Source: Brevundimonas fluminis (lineage in GTDB: Bacteria > Pseudomonadota > Alphaproteobacteria > Caulobacterales > Caulobacteraceae). Taken from it: DNA of 64,000 nucleotides. This document shows positions 55,206 to 64,000 of this stretch, piece after piece. Each line of letters begins with the position of its first letter. The first letter of the stretch is position 1. The notes beneath the pieces are model-generated. The model was not told the origin of the DNA. It saw nothing but the letters and a program-made list of their open reading frames with translations, and ran no database searches. The position numbers and the translations under genes were made by a program. The stretch spans positions 554,501-618,500 of the forward strand of contig NZ_RQWJ01000003.1 in NCBI RefSeq assembly GCF_003934285.1. The letters run 5' to 3'.

Positions 55206-55417
55206 CGGGCGATCCGCCCGTCAGGAGCCCCCGCTGTCCATGAGCCTGAGAGATTCCATCCCGGACGCGATCCGGGACTTGCTCCGTCGGCGAACCCGGC
55301 CGGGTTCTTTCCAGCGTCCGTGCGCTTCGCGGTCCTTTTGCCTGAGCGTTTCCGGGGCGGTTGCGCCTTCGGCGTCGGGCCGGAATCACAGGCCCGATCT
55401 CTCCCGCGAGAGCGCGG
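55206..55417 (-). promoter_or_regulatory. Tandem glycine riboswitch upstream of gcvT
   Basis: Two aptamers are read on the minus strand. Aptamer I (about 55330-55417) has GCGGGAGAG, GCCGAAGGCGCAA and CGCTCAGGCAAAAGGAC; aptamer II (about 55228-55322) has GCTGGAAAGA, GCCGACGGAGCAA and ATCTCTCAGGCTCATGGAC. These match the conserved glycine aptamer cores. A 6-bp hairpin (CGGGCG/CGCCCG, 55206-55220) lies next to the GGAG site before gcvT, suggesting control of translation. High glycine should turn the operon on. Confidence 0.93.
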
Positions 55418-55442
55418 CCCAAAGGCCCCGGAACCTTGCCCC

Positions 55443-55448
55443 TGTCAA
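55443..55448 (-). promoter_or_regulatory. Possible -35 element of the gcv operon
   Basis: On the minus strand a perfect TTGACA lies about 26 bases upstream of the first riboswitch aptamer. No clear -10 element could be assigned, so only the -35 part is reported. Confidence 0.35.
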
Positions 55449-55492
55449 GCGGCGCGGGCTACCCATGAGCAAAAGCCGCAGGGAGGCCGCGC

Positions 55493-57439
<1,947 letters not shown>

Positions 57440-57857
57440 CCGGACAATGAGGCCTGCCCCGGCGAACGGGGGAAGGATTCCGTCGGCTCACCCGTCTCCA
57501 TTGTGACGATCCGGGCCGGAAACCCGCGCGGAATCAACGCCTTCCGAAAGACTTCGGCTCAGACGCCGACGTCGGTCCACGCCTGACCCATCCTCACTTC
57601 GTCCCGTCGCACTGGAGGGCTCGTAAGGCCTGCGACCTTGCGGCGGCGGGAGCGTGTGGAGCGGGGTCTTGCTGTTCGGCCGATCGCTCGCGTCGCGGAC
57701 GCTCGCCGCTTGAGGCCGTCAGGTCGAGGGTGACGGGTGCCGTTCTTCGCGGGCTGCAATGCCGTCATCGAGAGCCGATCGGGGTCACCAAGAGATGATC
57801 CCGGGCAAGGGTCGGGGGGGATACCTGGACCGATCCGGCAGACGTCGCAGGACGTCG
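57440..57857. other. Gene-free stretch after acs
   Basis: No convincing gene, RNA or terminator was seen here. Antisense frames cover part of it but have no recognised domain, and they run into the repeat to the right. Confidence 0.7.
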
Positions 57858-58002
57858 CCGCCCGCCGGAGGCGACCGCGGTAAGGCGCGAACAGCGCCAC
57901 CCGACGCGGGCTTCCGGAAAACCATGCGCGCGGAGCGTCTGTCTTCGTCGAAACGGTAATCACATCTGCTTCCGGGCGAAGGCCCGGCGCTCCGCCCGCC
58001 CT
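57858..58002. repeat. Dispersed intergenic repeat, copy B
   Basis: This copy matches the one at 22023-22191 in the same block order: a 16-base block with one mismatch (57858-57873), GCGGG-TTCCGGA (57906-57918), GCGCGGAGCGTC (57928-57939), CGAAACGGT (57949-57957) and an identical 21-base block (57982-58002). The hairpin CCGGGC/GCCCGG is kept while its loop changes to GAAG. Both copies lie in the two largest gene-free gaps of the window, in the same orientation. Confidence 0.7.
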
Positions 58003-58042
58003 CCACCTCCGCGCCTCAACGACGGAGCCGAAAGTCGTGCCT

Positions 58043-58828
58043 TCAGCCCAGCCAGCCCGGCCGCTCGACCGCCACCGCCCGGCCGTCCACCGTCAGCGGC
58101 CCGTCGAGGCGATCCAGCCGCAGCAGAGCCATCGCCCGGCCAGGGCGGCCCGTCAGCACCTGACCGGCGCGCAGCCCGGCCTCCGTCAGCACCTCAGCGC
58201 CCTCGGCCGGCGTCGGTCCGTCGAACGTCAGCGGCAGCATCCGGCTCCTGATCGCGCCGCGCCGTTTCATCCGCGAGGTCGTCTCCTGGCCCACGAAGCA
58301 GCCCTTCTGGAAGTCGATGCCGTTCAGCACGTCGAAGTTCGCCTCGATCGGATAGGTTCGATCCATGCCGCAATCACGATCCGGGTCCGGTACGCCCAGC
58401 GTCAGCCGGTGCGCCTGCCAGTCGTCGGCGCTCGCGGTCGCCTCCGCCTCCCCAAGCCGTCGCCCGCCCAGCGCCGCCAGCCGGGGATCGGGCGCGAACC
58501 CTTCCGCCATGCCCTCCCAGCAGACGGCGACCGGAGTGCCCTCCGCCGCGATCGTCACCTGTGCCCTCAACCGGTGCATCGTCAGTTTCGTCACCAGCGC
58601 GTCGCGCCGATCCGCAGCCACGTCCAGCAGTACGCCGTCCTCCGCGCCCCACAGGAACAGATCCCACATCAGCCGGCCGGGCGGTGACAGAAACGCCCCG
58701 AACCGAACCTTGCCCGGCGCCAGCGTCAGCACGTCTTGGGTCAGCAGGCCGTGCAGGAACGACCGCGCGTCCGGACCCGTCACGGCGACGACGGCGCGGT
58801 CCTCAAGTCGGGCGATCTTCAGGCTCAT
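58043..58828 (-). CDS. ygfZ: Folate-binding YgfZ family protein
   Basis: This 261-residue protein belongs to the GcvT-like folate-binding YgfZ family, which supports iron-sulfur cluster repair or assembly. The signature K-G-C-[FY]-x-G-Q-E is intact as KGCFVGQETTSRM. The ATG at MSLKIARLEDRAVV is chosen; longer frames are antisense to the neighbouring gene. It is divergent from the glycosyltransferase gene. Confidence 0.92.
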   Translation of the reverse strand: MSLKIARLEDRAVVAVTGPDARSFLHGLLTQDVLTLAPGKVRFGAFLSPPGRLMWDLFLWGAEDGVLLDVAADRRDALVTKLTMHRLRAQVTIAAEGTPVAVCWEGMAEGFAPDPRLAALGGRRLGEAEATASADDWQAHRLTLGVPDPDRDCGMDRTYPIEANFDVLNGIDFQKGCFVGQETTSRMKRRGAIRSRMLPLTFDGPTPAEGAEVLTEAGLRAGQVLTGRPGRAMALLRLDRLDGPLTVDGRAVAVERPGWLG

Positions 58829-58891
58829 GCGTCCCCAGATAGTCGCTCCCCCGCCCCCGTGAAACCGCGAGAATCCGTATACGGTCGGCAA

Positions 58892-59839
58892 ATGGCGGGC
58901 TTTCCCATCCTCTACGTCGCCGAGGCCGACCCCACCGAGGCCGTCCTGTCCTCGGGCGCCTTGGCGCACGTGGTCGACGCCATGCCCGGCGCCCGCGTCA
59001 CCGTCGTCGGCTCGCCCCAGTCCGCGCCCCTGTTCGCCGACCTGCCCGGTCTCGACCGGCTGATCGTGCTGGAGCGGGAGGGACGCCTCGACTGGCTGAA
59101 GCTCTGGGGCCAGGTCCGCGATCGCCGCTGGGGTCTCGTCGTCGACATGCGCGGCACCGAGCTGTCGGCCCGCCTGAAGCGCCAGAAGCGCGCCGTCCGC
59201 GTGAAGCCCGAGCCGGGCGAGCACGCCGCCGCGACCGCCGCCCGCACCCTGCAACTGGACGAGACGCCCCGGCCGCGCCTCTTCCTCGGCGACGAGACCC
59301 GCGCCGCCGCCGACGCTCTGCTGGCCAAGGGGGAGGGGCGCATTCTCGCCGTCGCCCCGACCGCCGACTGGATCGGCAAGGTCTGGCCCACCGACCGCTA
59401 CGTGAAGGTCGCCACCCGTCTGCTGGCCGACGACGGTCCGCTGGCCGGAGGCCGCCTGCTGATCGTCGGCGACGATCTGGACGGTGAGACGCGCACGGCC
59501 CTGCGCATGGCCGCGCCGCTGAAGCGCACCATGGAGACCCGCCATCTGACGCGGCTCCAGACCTGCGCCGCCCTGTCCCGCGCCGCGCTGGTGCTGGGCG
59601 GCGACAGCCTTTGGACCCAGCTGGCCGTGGCCGCCGGCGCCCCCGTCGTCGCCGTCTTCGGCCCCTCCGACGAAGCCGTGCGCGGCCCCTTCGGCGAGGT
59701 CGTCTGCCGCGGCCCGCGCACCATGGACGAATACCGCGCCATCGACCCGCGCCTGGACCAGGCCATCCAGCATCTGCTGGACCTGCCCGCCGACAGGGTG
59801 TTCAAGGCCGCCGTGAAGCGGCTGGAGCGGACCGGATGA
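58892..59839 (+). CDS. Glycosyltransferase family 9 (heptosyltransferase-like)
   Basis: This 315-residue protein resembles GT9 ADP-heptose:LPS heptosyltransferases, with an N-terminal Rossmann half, APTADWIGKVWPTDRY in the middle, and the C-terminal site ALVLGGDSLWTQLAVAAGAPVV with VFGPSDE. It is probably cytoplasmic and acts on the LPS core or another envelope glycan. The pyrC start overlaps its stop by four bases. Confidence 0.85.
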   Translation: MAGFPILYVAEADPTEAVLSSGALAHVVDAMPGARVTVVGSPQSAPLFADLPGLDRLIVLEREGRLDWLKLWGQVRDRRWGLVVDMRGTELSARLKRQKRAVRVKPEPGEHAAATAARTLQLDETPRPRLFLGDETRAAADALLAKGEGRILAVAPTADWIGKVWPTDRYVKVATRLLADDGPLAGGRLLIVGDDLDGETRTALRMAAPLKRTMETRHLTRLQTCAALSRAALVLGGDSLWTQLAVAAGAPVVAVFGPSDEAVRGPFGEVVCRGPRTMDEYRAIDPRLDQAIQHLLDLPADRVFKAAVKRLERTG

Positions 59840-61173
59840 CCCAGACCTACGACCTCATCGTCCGCGGCGGCGAGGTGGCCAACCACTCCGGGCGCGGCAT
59901 GGCCGACGTCGGCGTGCGCGAGGGCAAGATCGCCTTCATCGGCGACCTTTCCCAGGCCTCGGCGGGCGAGGTGGTGGACGCGAGCGGCCTGACCGTCCTG
60001 CCCGGCGTCATCGACACCCAGGTCCACTTCCGCGAGCCGGGGCTGGAGTGGAAGGAAGACCTCGAGACCGGCAGCCGTGCGGCGGCGCTCGGGGGAGTCG
60101 TCGCGGTGTTCGAAATGCCGAACACCAATCCCAACACGACCGACCCGGACACGCTCGCCGACAAGCTGGCCCGGGCCCGGGACCGGATGTGGACCGACCA
60201 CGCCTTTTACGTCGGCGGCACCCACGCCAATGCTGACCACCTGAACGAGCTGGAGCGCCTGCCCGGGTGCTGCGGCGTGAAGGTCTTCATGGGCGCCTCG
60301 ACCGGCGACCTGCTGATCGCCGACGACGACGGCGTGCGGCAGGTGCTGTCCAACGTCCGCCGCCGCGCCACCTTCCATTCCGAGGATGAATACCGTCTGG
60401 CCGAACGCCGCGAACTGGCCCGCACCGGCGACTGGACCAGCCATCCGGAGGTGCGCGACGCCCAGTCGGCCATCCAGTCGACCGAGCGTCTGGTGCGGCT
60501 GGCGCGCGAGACCGGCGCCCGCATCCACGTGCTGCACGTGTCGACGGCTCAGGAGATCGAATTCCTCGCTCACCACCGCGACGTGGCGACGGTGGAGGTC
60601 ACGCCCCAGCACCTGACGCTCGACGGCGACGAGGCCTATGCGCGGCTGAAGGCCCTAGCCCAGATGAACCCGCCGATCCGCAACCGGCCGCACATCGACG
60701 GCCTGTGGCGCGGCATCCAGCAAGGCGTCGTCGACGTCCTCGGGTCCGACCATGCGCCGCACACGCTGGAGGAAAAGGCGCGGCCCTATCCTGCCTCGCC
60801 GTCGGGCATGCCGGGCGTGCAGACGCTGGTCCCCGTCATGCTGACCCACGTCGCCGAGGGCCGCATGACGCTGGAACGCTTCATCGACCTGACCAGCGCC
60901 GGCGCCCAGCGCGTCTTCGGCACGGCCGGCAAGGGCCGCATGGCCGAGGGCTACGACGCCGATCTGACCCTCGTCGATCTGAACGCCCGGCGCGTCATCA
61001 CGCACGAGCGGCAGGCCAGCCGCTGCGGCTGGACCCCCTTCGACGGCTTTGAGGCCAGGGGCTGGCCCATGGCCACCATCATCCGCGGCCGACATGTCAT
61101 GCAGGACGGTGAACTGATCGGTACGGCCCATGGCCGCCCGGTGAGGTTCATGGAAACTCTCAGCGCGGGCTGA
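59836..61173 (+). CDS. pyrC: Dihydroorotase
   Basis: This 445-residue amidohydrolase converts carbamoyl aspartate to dihydroorotate in pyrimidine synthesis. Metal-site segments are DTQVHFREPG (about 60-69), KVFMGASTG (the usual carboxylated Lys), HVLHVSTAQE, and GSDHAPH. The first His of the usual H-x-H is Gln62 here; the same change occurs in a known branch of dihydroorotases. The gene is coupled to the upstream glycosyltransferase gene. A related allantoinase-type function is the main alternative. Confidence 0.85.
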   Translation: MTQTYDLIVRGGEVANHSGRGMADVGVREGKIAFIGDLSQASAGEVVDASGLTVLPGVIDTQVHFREPGLEWKEDLETGSRAAALGGVVAVFEMPNTNPNTTDPDTLADKLARARDRMWTDHAFYVGGTHANADHLNELERLPGCCGVKVFMGASTGDLLIADDDGVRQVLSNVRRRATFHSEDEYRLAERRELARTGDWTSHPEVRDAQSAIQSTERLVRLARETGARIHVLHVSTAQEIEFLAHHRDVATVEVTPQHLTLDGDEAYARLKALAQMNPPIRNRPHIDGLWRGIQQGVVDVLGSDHAPHTLEEKARPYPASPSGMPGVQTLVPVMLTHVAEGRMTLERFIDLTSAGAQRVFGTAGKGRMAEGYDADLTLVDLNARRVITHERQASRCGWTPFDGFEARGWPMATIIRGRHVMQDGELIGTAHGRPVRFMETLSAG

Positions 61174-62092
61174 GGATGAAGCCCGCCACGTCCTCGACCA
61201 CACCGTCCGCCAGCGGCAGGCGGGGGTTCGAATAGGTGGCGATGTTCGCCGCGCGCTCGGCCGGCGCGACCTTCAGCAGGTGGTTGACGCCCTCCCAGAT
61301 CACCAGGGTGGCGTCGGGCCGCGCCGCCTTCAGGGCCCGGGCGTCCTCGACGGTCGTCTGGATGTCCGTCGCGCCCTGGCCGATGAACACCGGCCCCTCA
61401 TACGCCGAGATCAACGCGGCGGGATCCAGCGCCAGCAGGCCGATCAGGAAGGGCTGCACCGAGGGCCGCAGCAGCGCCGCCAACGCCGGCGGCGTGTCGG
61501 CGACCAGCTCGCCCGCCTCCAGCCGCGCCAGGGCGTCGAAGGTCTGGGTCTTCAGCGGCTCGGGCAACTGCGCCCCCAGCTGCTCCTCCAGTATCGCCCG
61601 CGGACGTCGCCCCATCCCGGCCAGCAGCACCATCCCGCAGATGCCCTCCGGGCTGCGCGCCGCCGCCATCTGGGCGATGCCCGTCCCCTCGCTGTGCCCG
61701 ATCAGCCAGACGCAGTCCTGACCGGTCCGCGCTCGCGCCTCCGCGGCGAAGGCGAGGGCGTCGTCGACCATGTGTTCGAACCGCAGGTCGGCCTCGTTCC
61801 CCAACGCCGCGACGCTCTCTCCCGCCCCGCGCTTGTCGTACCGCACGGTCGCCACGCCGTGCTCGGCCAATCCCTCGGCCAGCAGCCGATAGGAGCCCGC
61901 CGACACGCCCAGAGGGCTGTTGCCGTCGCGGTCGGTGGGACCGGAACCGGCGATGATCACCGCTGCGGCGCGCGTCCCTCCCTCCGGCGTCAGCAGCGTG
62001 CCGTGGAGCGGGGCCAGCGGACTGTCGACCTGCACCGGCGTCGCGGTCGGGTCGCTCAGGGTCAGGGCGGCGGCGAGGGCGAGGCTCAGCAT
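61160..62092 (-). CDS. Exported alpha/beta hydrolase
   Basis: This 310-residue protein has a signal-like N-terminus (MLSLALAAALTLSDPTATP) and an alpha/beta hydrolase fold. The nucleophile elbow is GHSEGT, preceded by VIIAGSGPTDRDGN (oxyanion part) and ended by WEGVNHLLK with the likely catalytic His. It resembles serine aminopeptidase/lysophospholipase-type hydrolases. Its stop overlaps the convergent pyrC end by 14 bases. Confidence 0.82.
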   Translation of the reverse strand: MLSLALAAALTLSDPTATPVQVDSPLAPLHGTLLTPEGGTRAAAVIIAGSGPTDRDGNSPLGVSAGSYRLLAEGLAEHGVATVRYDKRGAGESVAALGNEADLRFEHMVDDALAFAAEARARTGQDCVWLIGHSEGTGIAQMAAARSPEGICGMVLLAGMGRRPRAILEEQLGAQLPEPLKTQTFDALARLEAGELVADTPPALAALLRPSVQPFLIGLLALDPAALISAYEGPVFIGQGATDIQTTVEDARALKAARPDATLVIWEGVNHLLKVAPAERAANIATYSNPRLPLADGVVEDVAGFILSPR

Positions 62093-62114
62093 GGCGGGCT
62101 CCTTGGCCGGCGGA

Positions 62115-62786
62115 TCAGAACGGCTGGCGGTCGGGATCCTTGTCCCAGACCCGCCAGCTCTCGAAGACTGCGGCGGCGGCCGCCAGCAGAACGGCGGCGA
62201 TCACGACCTGGAAGGCCAGCGGCTGCGGGGCGAACGGGGCCGCGATGAGCGCCGACAGACCGATCAGGCTGAGCAGACGTCCCGCCAGCCGATTGGAGCG
62301 GTCCCACGCCAGCCGGCTCTTCAGCGCCCACGGGGTGCGGACGCCCGCAATCGGGTTCGGGCCCACCCGCCCGACGACCGCGCCGATGAGCAACAGCATC
62401 AGGCCCAGGGCGGCCGTCGGCGCCTCGTCCGCGACGTTGGTCACGCCCGTGAGGCTGGCGGTCGTCGCCAGCACCGCCACGGCCGTCAGCGAGACGAGGA
62501 TCAGCAGCTGCCCGGCGCGCAGGGCGCGGGCTCGGGACGCGTCGACGGCGCCGCGCGCGGCGATCCCCATGCCCATTCCCAACGCCGCGGTGAGGAAGGC
62601 CAGCAGGCCCAGCATGAAGGCCACGGTCCCCCGCGTGCCGAAGGCGTCCGCCGTGCCGTCCCAGCCGTAATGGATCGGCAGGCTGCGCGCAGGCCCCGCC
62701 AGGGCGATGCATGCCGCGGCCGCCGCCATCCCCGACGCGGACAGGGCCGTGGCGATGTCAGCTGGATGCAGTCGTCTGCCGCTCAT
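62115..62786 (-). CDS. SdpI-like membrane protein (DUF1648/SdpI)
   Basis: This 223-residue membrane protein has a DUF1648 part near its N-terminus (PIHYGWDGTADAFGTRGT) and an SdpI part near the C-terminus (NPIAGVRTPWALKS and RSNRLAGRLLSLIG) with about six helices. In Bacillus subtilis SdpI gives immunity to the SdpC toxin and works with SdpR. Here its start lies inside the end of an ArsR/SdpR-like gene. No SdpC-like toxin is seen. Function in this organism is unknown. Confidence 0.85.
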   Translation of the reverse strand: MSGRRLHPADIATALSASGMAAAAACIALAGPARSLPIHYGWDGTADAFGTRGTVAFMLGLLAFLTAALGMGMGIAARGAVDASRARALRAGQLLILVSLTAVAVLATTASLTGVTNVADEAPTAALGLMLLLIGAVVGRVGPNPIAGVRTPWALKSRLAWDRSNRLAGRLLSLIGLSALIAAPFAPQPLAFQVVIAAVLLAAAAAVFESWRVWDKDPDRQPF

Positions 62787-63078
62787 CGGGCCTCTCCTTG
62801 CTTTCGGGGGTCAAGGCCCTCGCCGCTTCCAGCACGGCAAGCATGAAGGCGAGGCCCTCTTCGACGGCGGAAATCTCAAGGCGGTAGCGGATGGACGTCC
62901 CGTGCCGCTCCGCCGAGATGAGGTGCGCGGCCTTGAGCGCATTCAGATGCCCGGTCACCGTCGGCCAGCTCAGGTCGAACGCGTCGGCGATCTCGCCGGA
63001 GGTCAGCGGTCCCTTGCGCAGCATGTCGACTATGCGGCGCCGCACGGGATGGGACAGGGCCTTGAACAGGTCGTTCAT
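62758..63078 (-). CDS. ArsR family regulator, SdpR-like
   Basis: This 106-residue winged-helix repressor has the ArsR/SdpR pattern FKALSHPVRRRIVDMLRKG, SGEIADAFDLSWPTVTGHLN (recognition helix) and RHGTSIRYRLE for the wing. No Cys metal site is present, as in the SdpR group. It overlaps the sdpI-like gene by 29 bases, so both are one operon and the regulator likely controls it. Confidence 0.88.
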   Translation of the reverse strand: MNDLFKALSHPVRRRIVDMLRKGPLTSGEIADAFDLSWPTVTGHLNALKAAHLISAERHGTSIRYRLEISAVEEGLAFMLAVLEAARALTPESKERPDERQTTASS

Positions 63079-63114
63079 AGGCGAAAGACTAATTAGGAAT
63101 GTGCCTAAGTCAAC

Positions 63115-63492
63115 TCAGATCGAGAAACTGACCCCGCAGCCGCAGCTCGAAGCCGCGTTCGGATTGCGCACCACGAATTGCGCCCCGCCCAGATCATCGA
63201 CGAAATCCACGGCCGAGCCGACCAGAAAGGGCAGCGACACCGGGTCGACCAGCGCCGCGCGACCGTCGGCTTCGATCCTCAGGTCGTCGGGCTCGGCCCG
63301 TTCGACGAGTTCGAACCGGTACTGGAACCCGGAGCAGCCGCCGCCGTCCACCGCCACGCGCAGCATCAGCGGCCGACCCCGCTGCTCGGACAGCCTGTCC
63401 AGCCGCGCGGCGGCGGCGGCGGTCAGCGTCACCTCCGGCGTGGCGCCGCGAGCTGGTTCGATGCGGAAATCTGTGGATTGGACGGTGCTCAC
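63115..63492 (-). CDS. HesB/IscA-type iron-sulfur cluster assembly protein
   Basis: This 125-residue A-type carrier has the three conserved Cys: one in VDGGGCSGFQYRF and two in ASSCGCGVSF at the C-terminus. It delivers iron-sulfur clusters to target enzymes and is closest in layout to ErpA/IscA. It is divergent from dgt, an arrangement frequent in alphaproteobacteria. Confidence 0.9.
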   Translation of the reverse strand: MSTVQSTDFRIEPARGATPEVTLTAAAAARLDRLSEQRGRPLMLRVAVDGGGCSGFQYRFELVERAEPDDLRIEADGRAALVDPVSLPFLVGSAVDFVDDLGGAQFVVRNPNAASSCGCGVSFSI

Positions 63493-63554
63493 GCCGGTCT
63501 ATATGAGGCGCAGGCGGGCGTTCGGAAAGGCCCGCCGTCATCGGCGCAGACCCC

Positions 63555-64000
63555 TTGAGCACTTCAGACCGTCGCCTTGCTCCCTACGCCGAGACCGTCG
63601 CCGCCTCGCGCGGGCGTCTCGTTCCGGAGCCGATCAGCCGCACCCGGACCGCCTTCGCCCGCGACCGTGACCGCATCATCCACTGCACCGCCTTCCGCAG
63701 GCTGAAGGAGAAGACCCAGGTCTTCGTCGCGCACGAGGGCGATCACTACCGCACGCGCCTGACCCATTCGCTTGAGGTGGCCCAGATCGCCCGTTCCCTG
63801 GCACATGCGCTCCGGCTGGACACTGATCTCGCCGAGACCGTGGCCTTGGCCCACGATCTGGGCCATCCGCCCTTCGGCCACGCGGGCGAGGATGAATTAC
63901 AGGCCTGCATGGCGGGTTTCGGCGGCTTCGATCACAACGTCCAGACCTTCCGTGTCGTGACCAAGCTTGAGGAGCGGTACCCCGCCTTCAAGGGCCTGAA
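63555..64000 (+). CDS. dgt: Deoxyguanosinetriphosphate triphosphohydrolase-like protein, N-terminal part
   Basis: About 148 codons lie in the window and the frame runs off the end. The HD-domain residues are present: [20 protein letters not shown] and [16 protein letters not shown]. The opening [29 protein letters not shown] is typical of dGTPase-like proteins. The only usable start is TTG, because an in-frame stop lies 17 codons upstream with no ATG or GTG between. Confidence 0.92.
   Translation, partial: MSTSDRRLAPYAETVAASRGRLVPEPISRTRTAFARDRDRIIHCTAFRRLKEKTQVFVAHEGDHYRTRLTHSLEVAQIARSLAHALRLDTDLAETVALAHDLGHPPFGHAGEDELQACMAGFGGFDHNVQTFRVVTKLEERYPAFKGL

Noticed and set aside
57559-57963. Antisense frame of 134 codons in the gap after acs
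   Set aside because: It overlaps the repeat element, has no ribosome binding site and no domain. Shared short peptide-like matches with the antisense frame at 21977-22228 are explained by the DNA repeat.

Overview
The window is a high-GC chromosomal segment from an alphaproteobacterium, most likely of the order Caulobacterales and close to Brevundimonas or Caulobacter. This placement rests on gene content and order: the lipid A/Kdo locus with DUF4170, the split glycine dehydrogenase (gcvPA/gcvPB), separate atpI-atpB-atpE-atpF'-atpF genes, DUF4139 and DUF6607 proteins, and TTGAC-type promoters. Genes are tightly packed with many 4-base ATGA overlaps. No rRNA, tRNA, insertion sequence, phage or CRISPR array was found, so this is mostly a core-genome region.

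Layout, left to right. 1-4 kb: a TRAP transporter (dctM partial, dctQ, dctP) plus a 2-keto-4-pentenoate hydratase-like gene, divergent from an exported pectate lyase-like protein, with a palindromic operator candidate between them. 4-15 kb: an envelope locus on the minus strand (lpxK, waaA, DUF374 acyltransferase, msbA), then a plus-strand HCx5R phosphatase resembling CtpA, then tldD/pmbA, cysQ, DUF4170 and a small membrane protein, followed by a MAPEG protein and an M14 peptidase. 15-22.5 kb: small exported proteins, ubiD, an aldo/keto reductase, an orphan exbD, folE and cysS. 22.5-27.8 kb: an M28 peptidase and a RidA protein, then a metX-metB-hom operon behind a SAM-I (S-box) riboswitch. 27.9-33 kb: a haem-type TonB-dependent receptor with a DUF6607 protein and a Fur-box candidate, a lipoprotein and ychF. 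32.9-35.6 kb: a PCu(A)C-PepSY-DUF2946 metal cassette. 35.8-38.9 kb: two tandem DUF4139 paralogues, the second carrying a TonB-box-like insert. 38.9-45.3 kb: pth, rplY, a lipoprotein, prs, bamD and recN. 45.4-48.1 kb: the complete F0 ATP synthase operon with promoter and terminator. 48-50.3 kb: a membrane protein and an SDR/TetR divergon with two operator-like dyads. 50.3-55.4 kb: the glycine cleavage operon gcvT-gcvH-(MAPEG)-gcvPA-gcvPB behind a tandem glycine riboswitch. 55.5-64 kb: acs, ygfZ, a family 9 glycosyltransferase with pyrC, an alpha/beta hydrolase, an sdpI/sdpR pair, an IscA-type protein and the start of dgt.

The main regulatory signals are two metabolite riboswitches (SAM and glycine), three candidate operators (Fur-like, TetR, and the pectate lyase/TRAP dyad) and three intrinsic terminators. 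Two gene-free stretches (21.9-22.5 kb and 57.4-58.0 kb) each hold one copy of the same structured repeat of about 160-180 bases. No obvious defence or mobile system is present. The least explained items are the DUF4139 pair, the intergenic repeat, the perfect 13-nt internal complement inside the SAM riboswitch, the MAPEG gene inside the gcv operon, and the phosphatase next to the lipid A genes.
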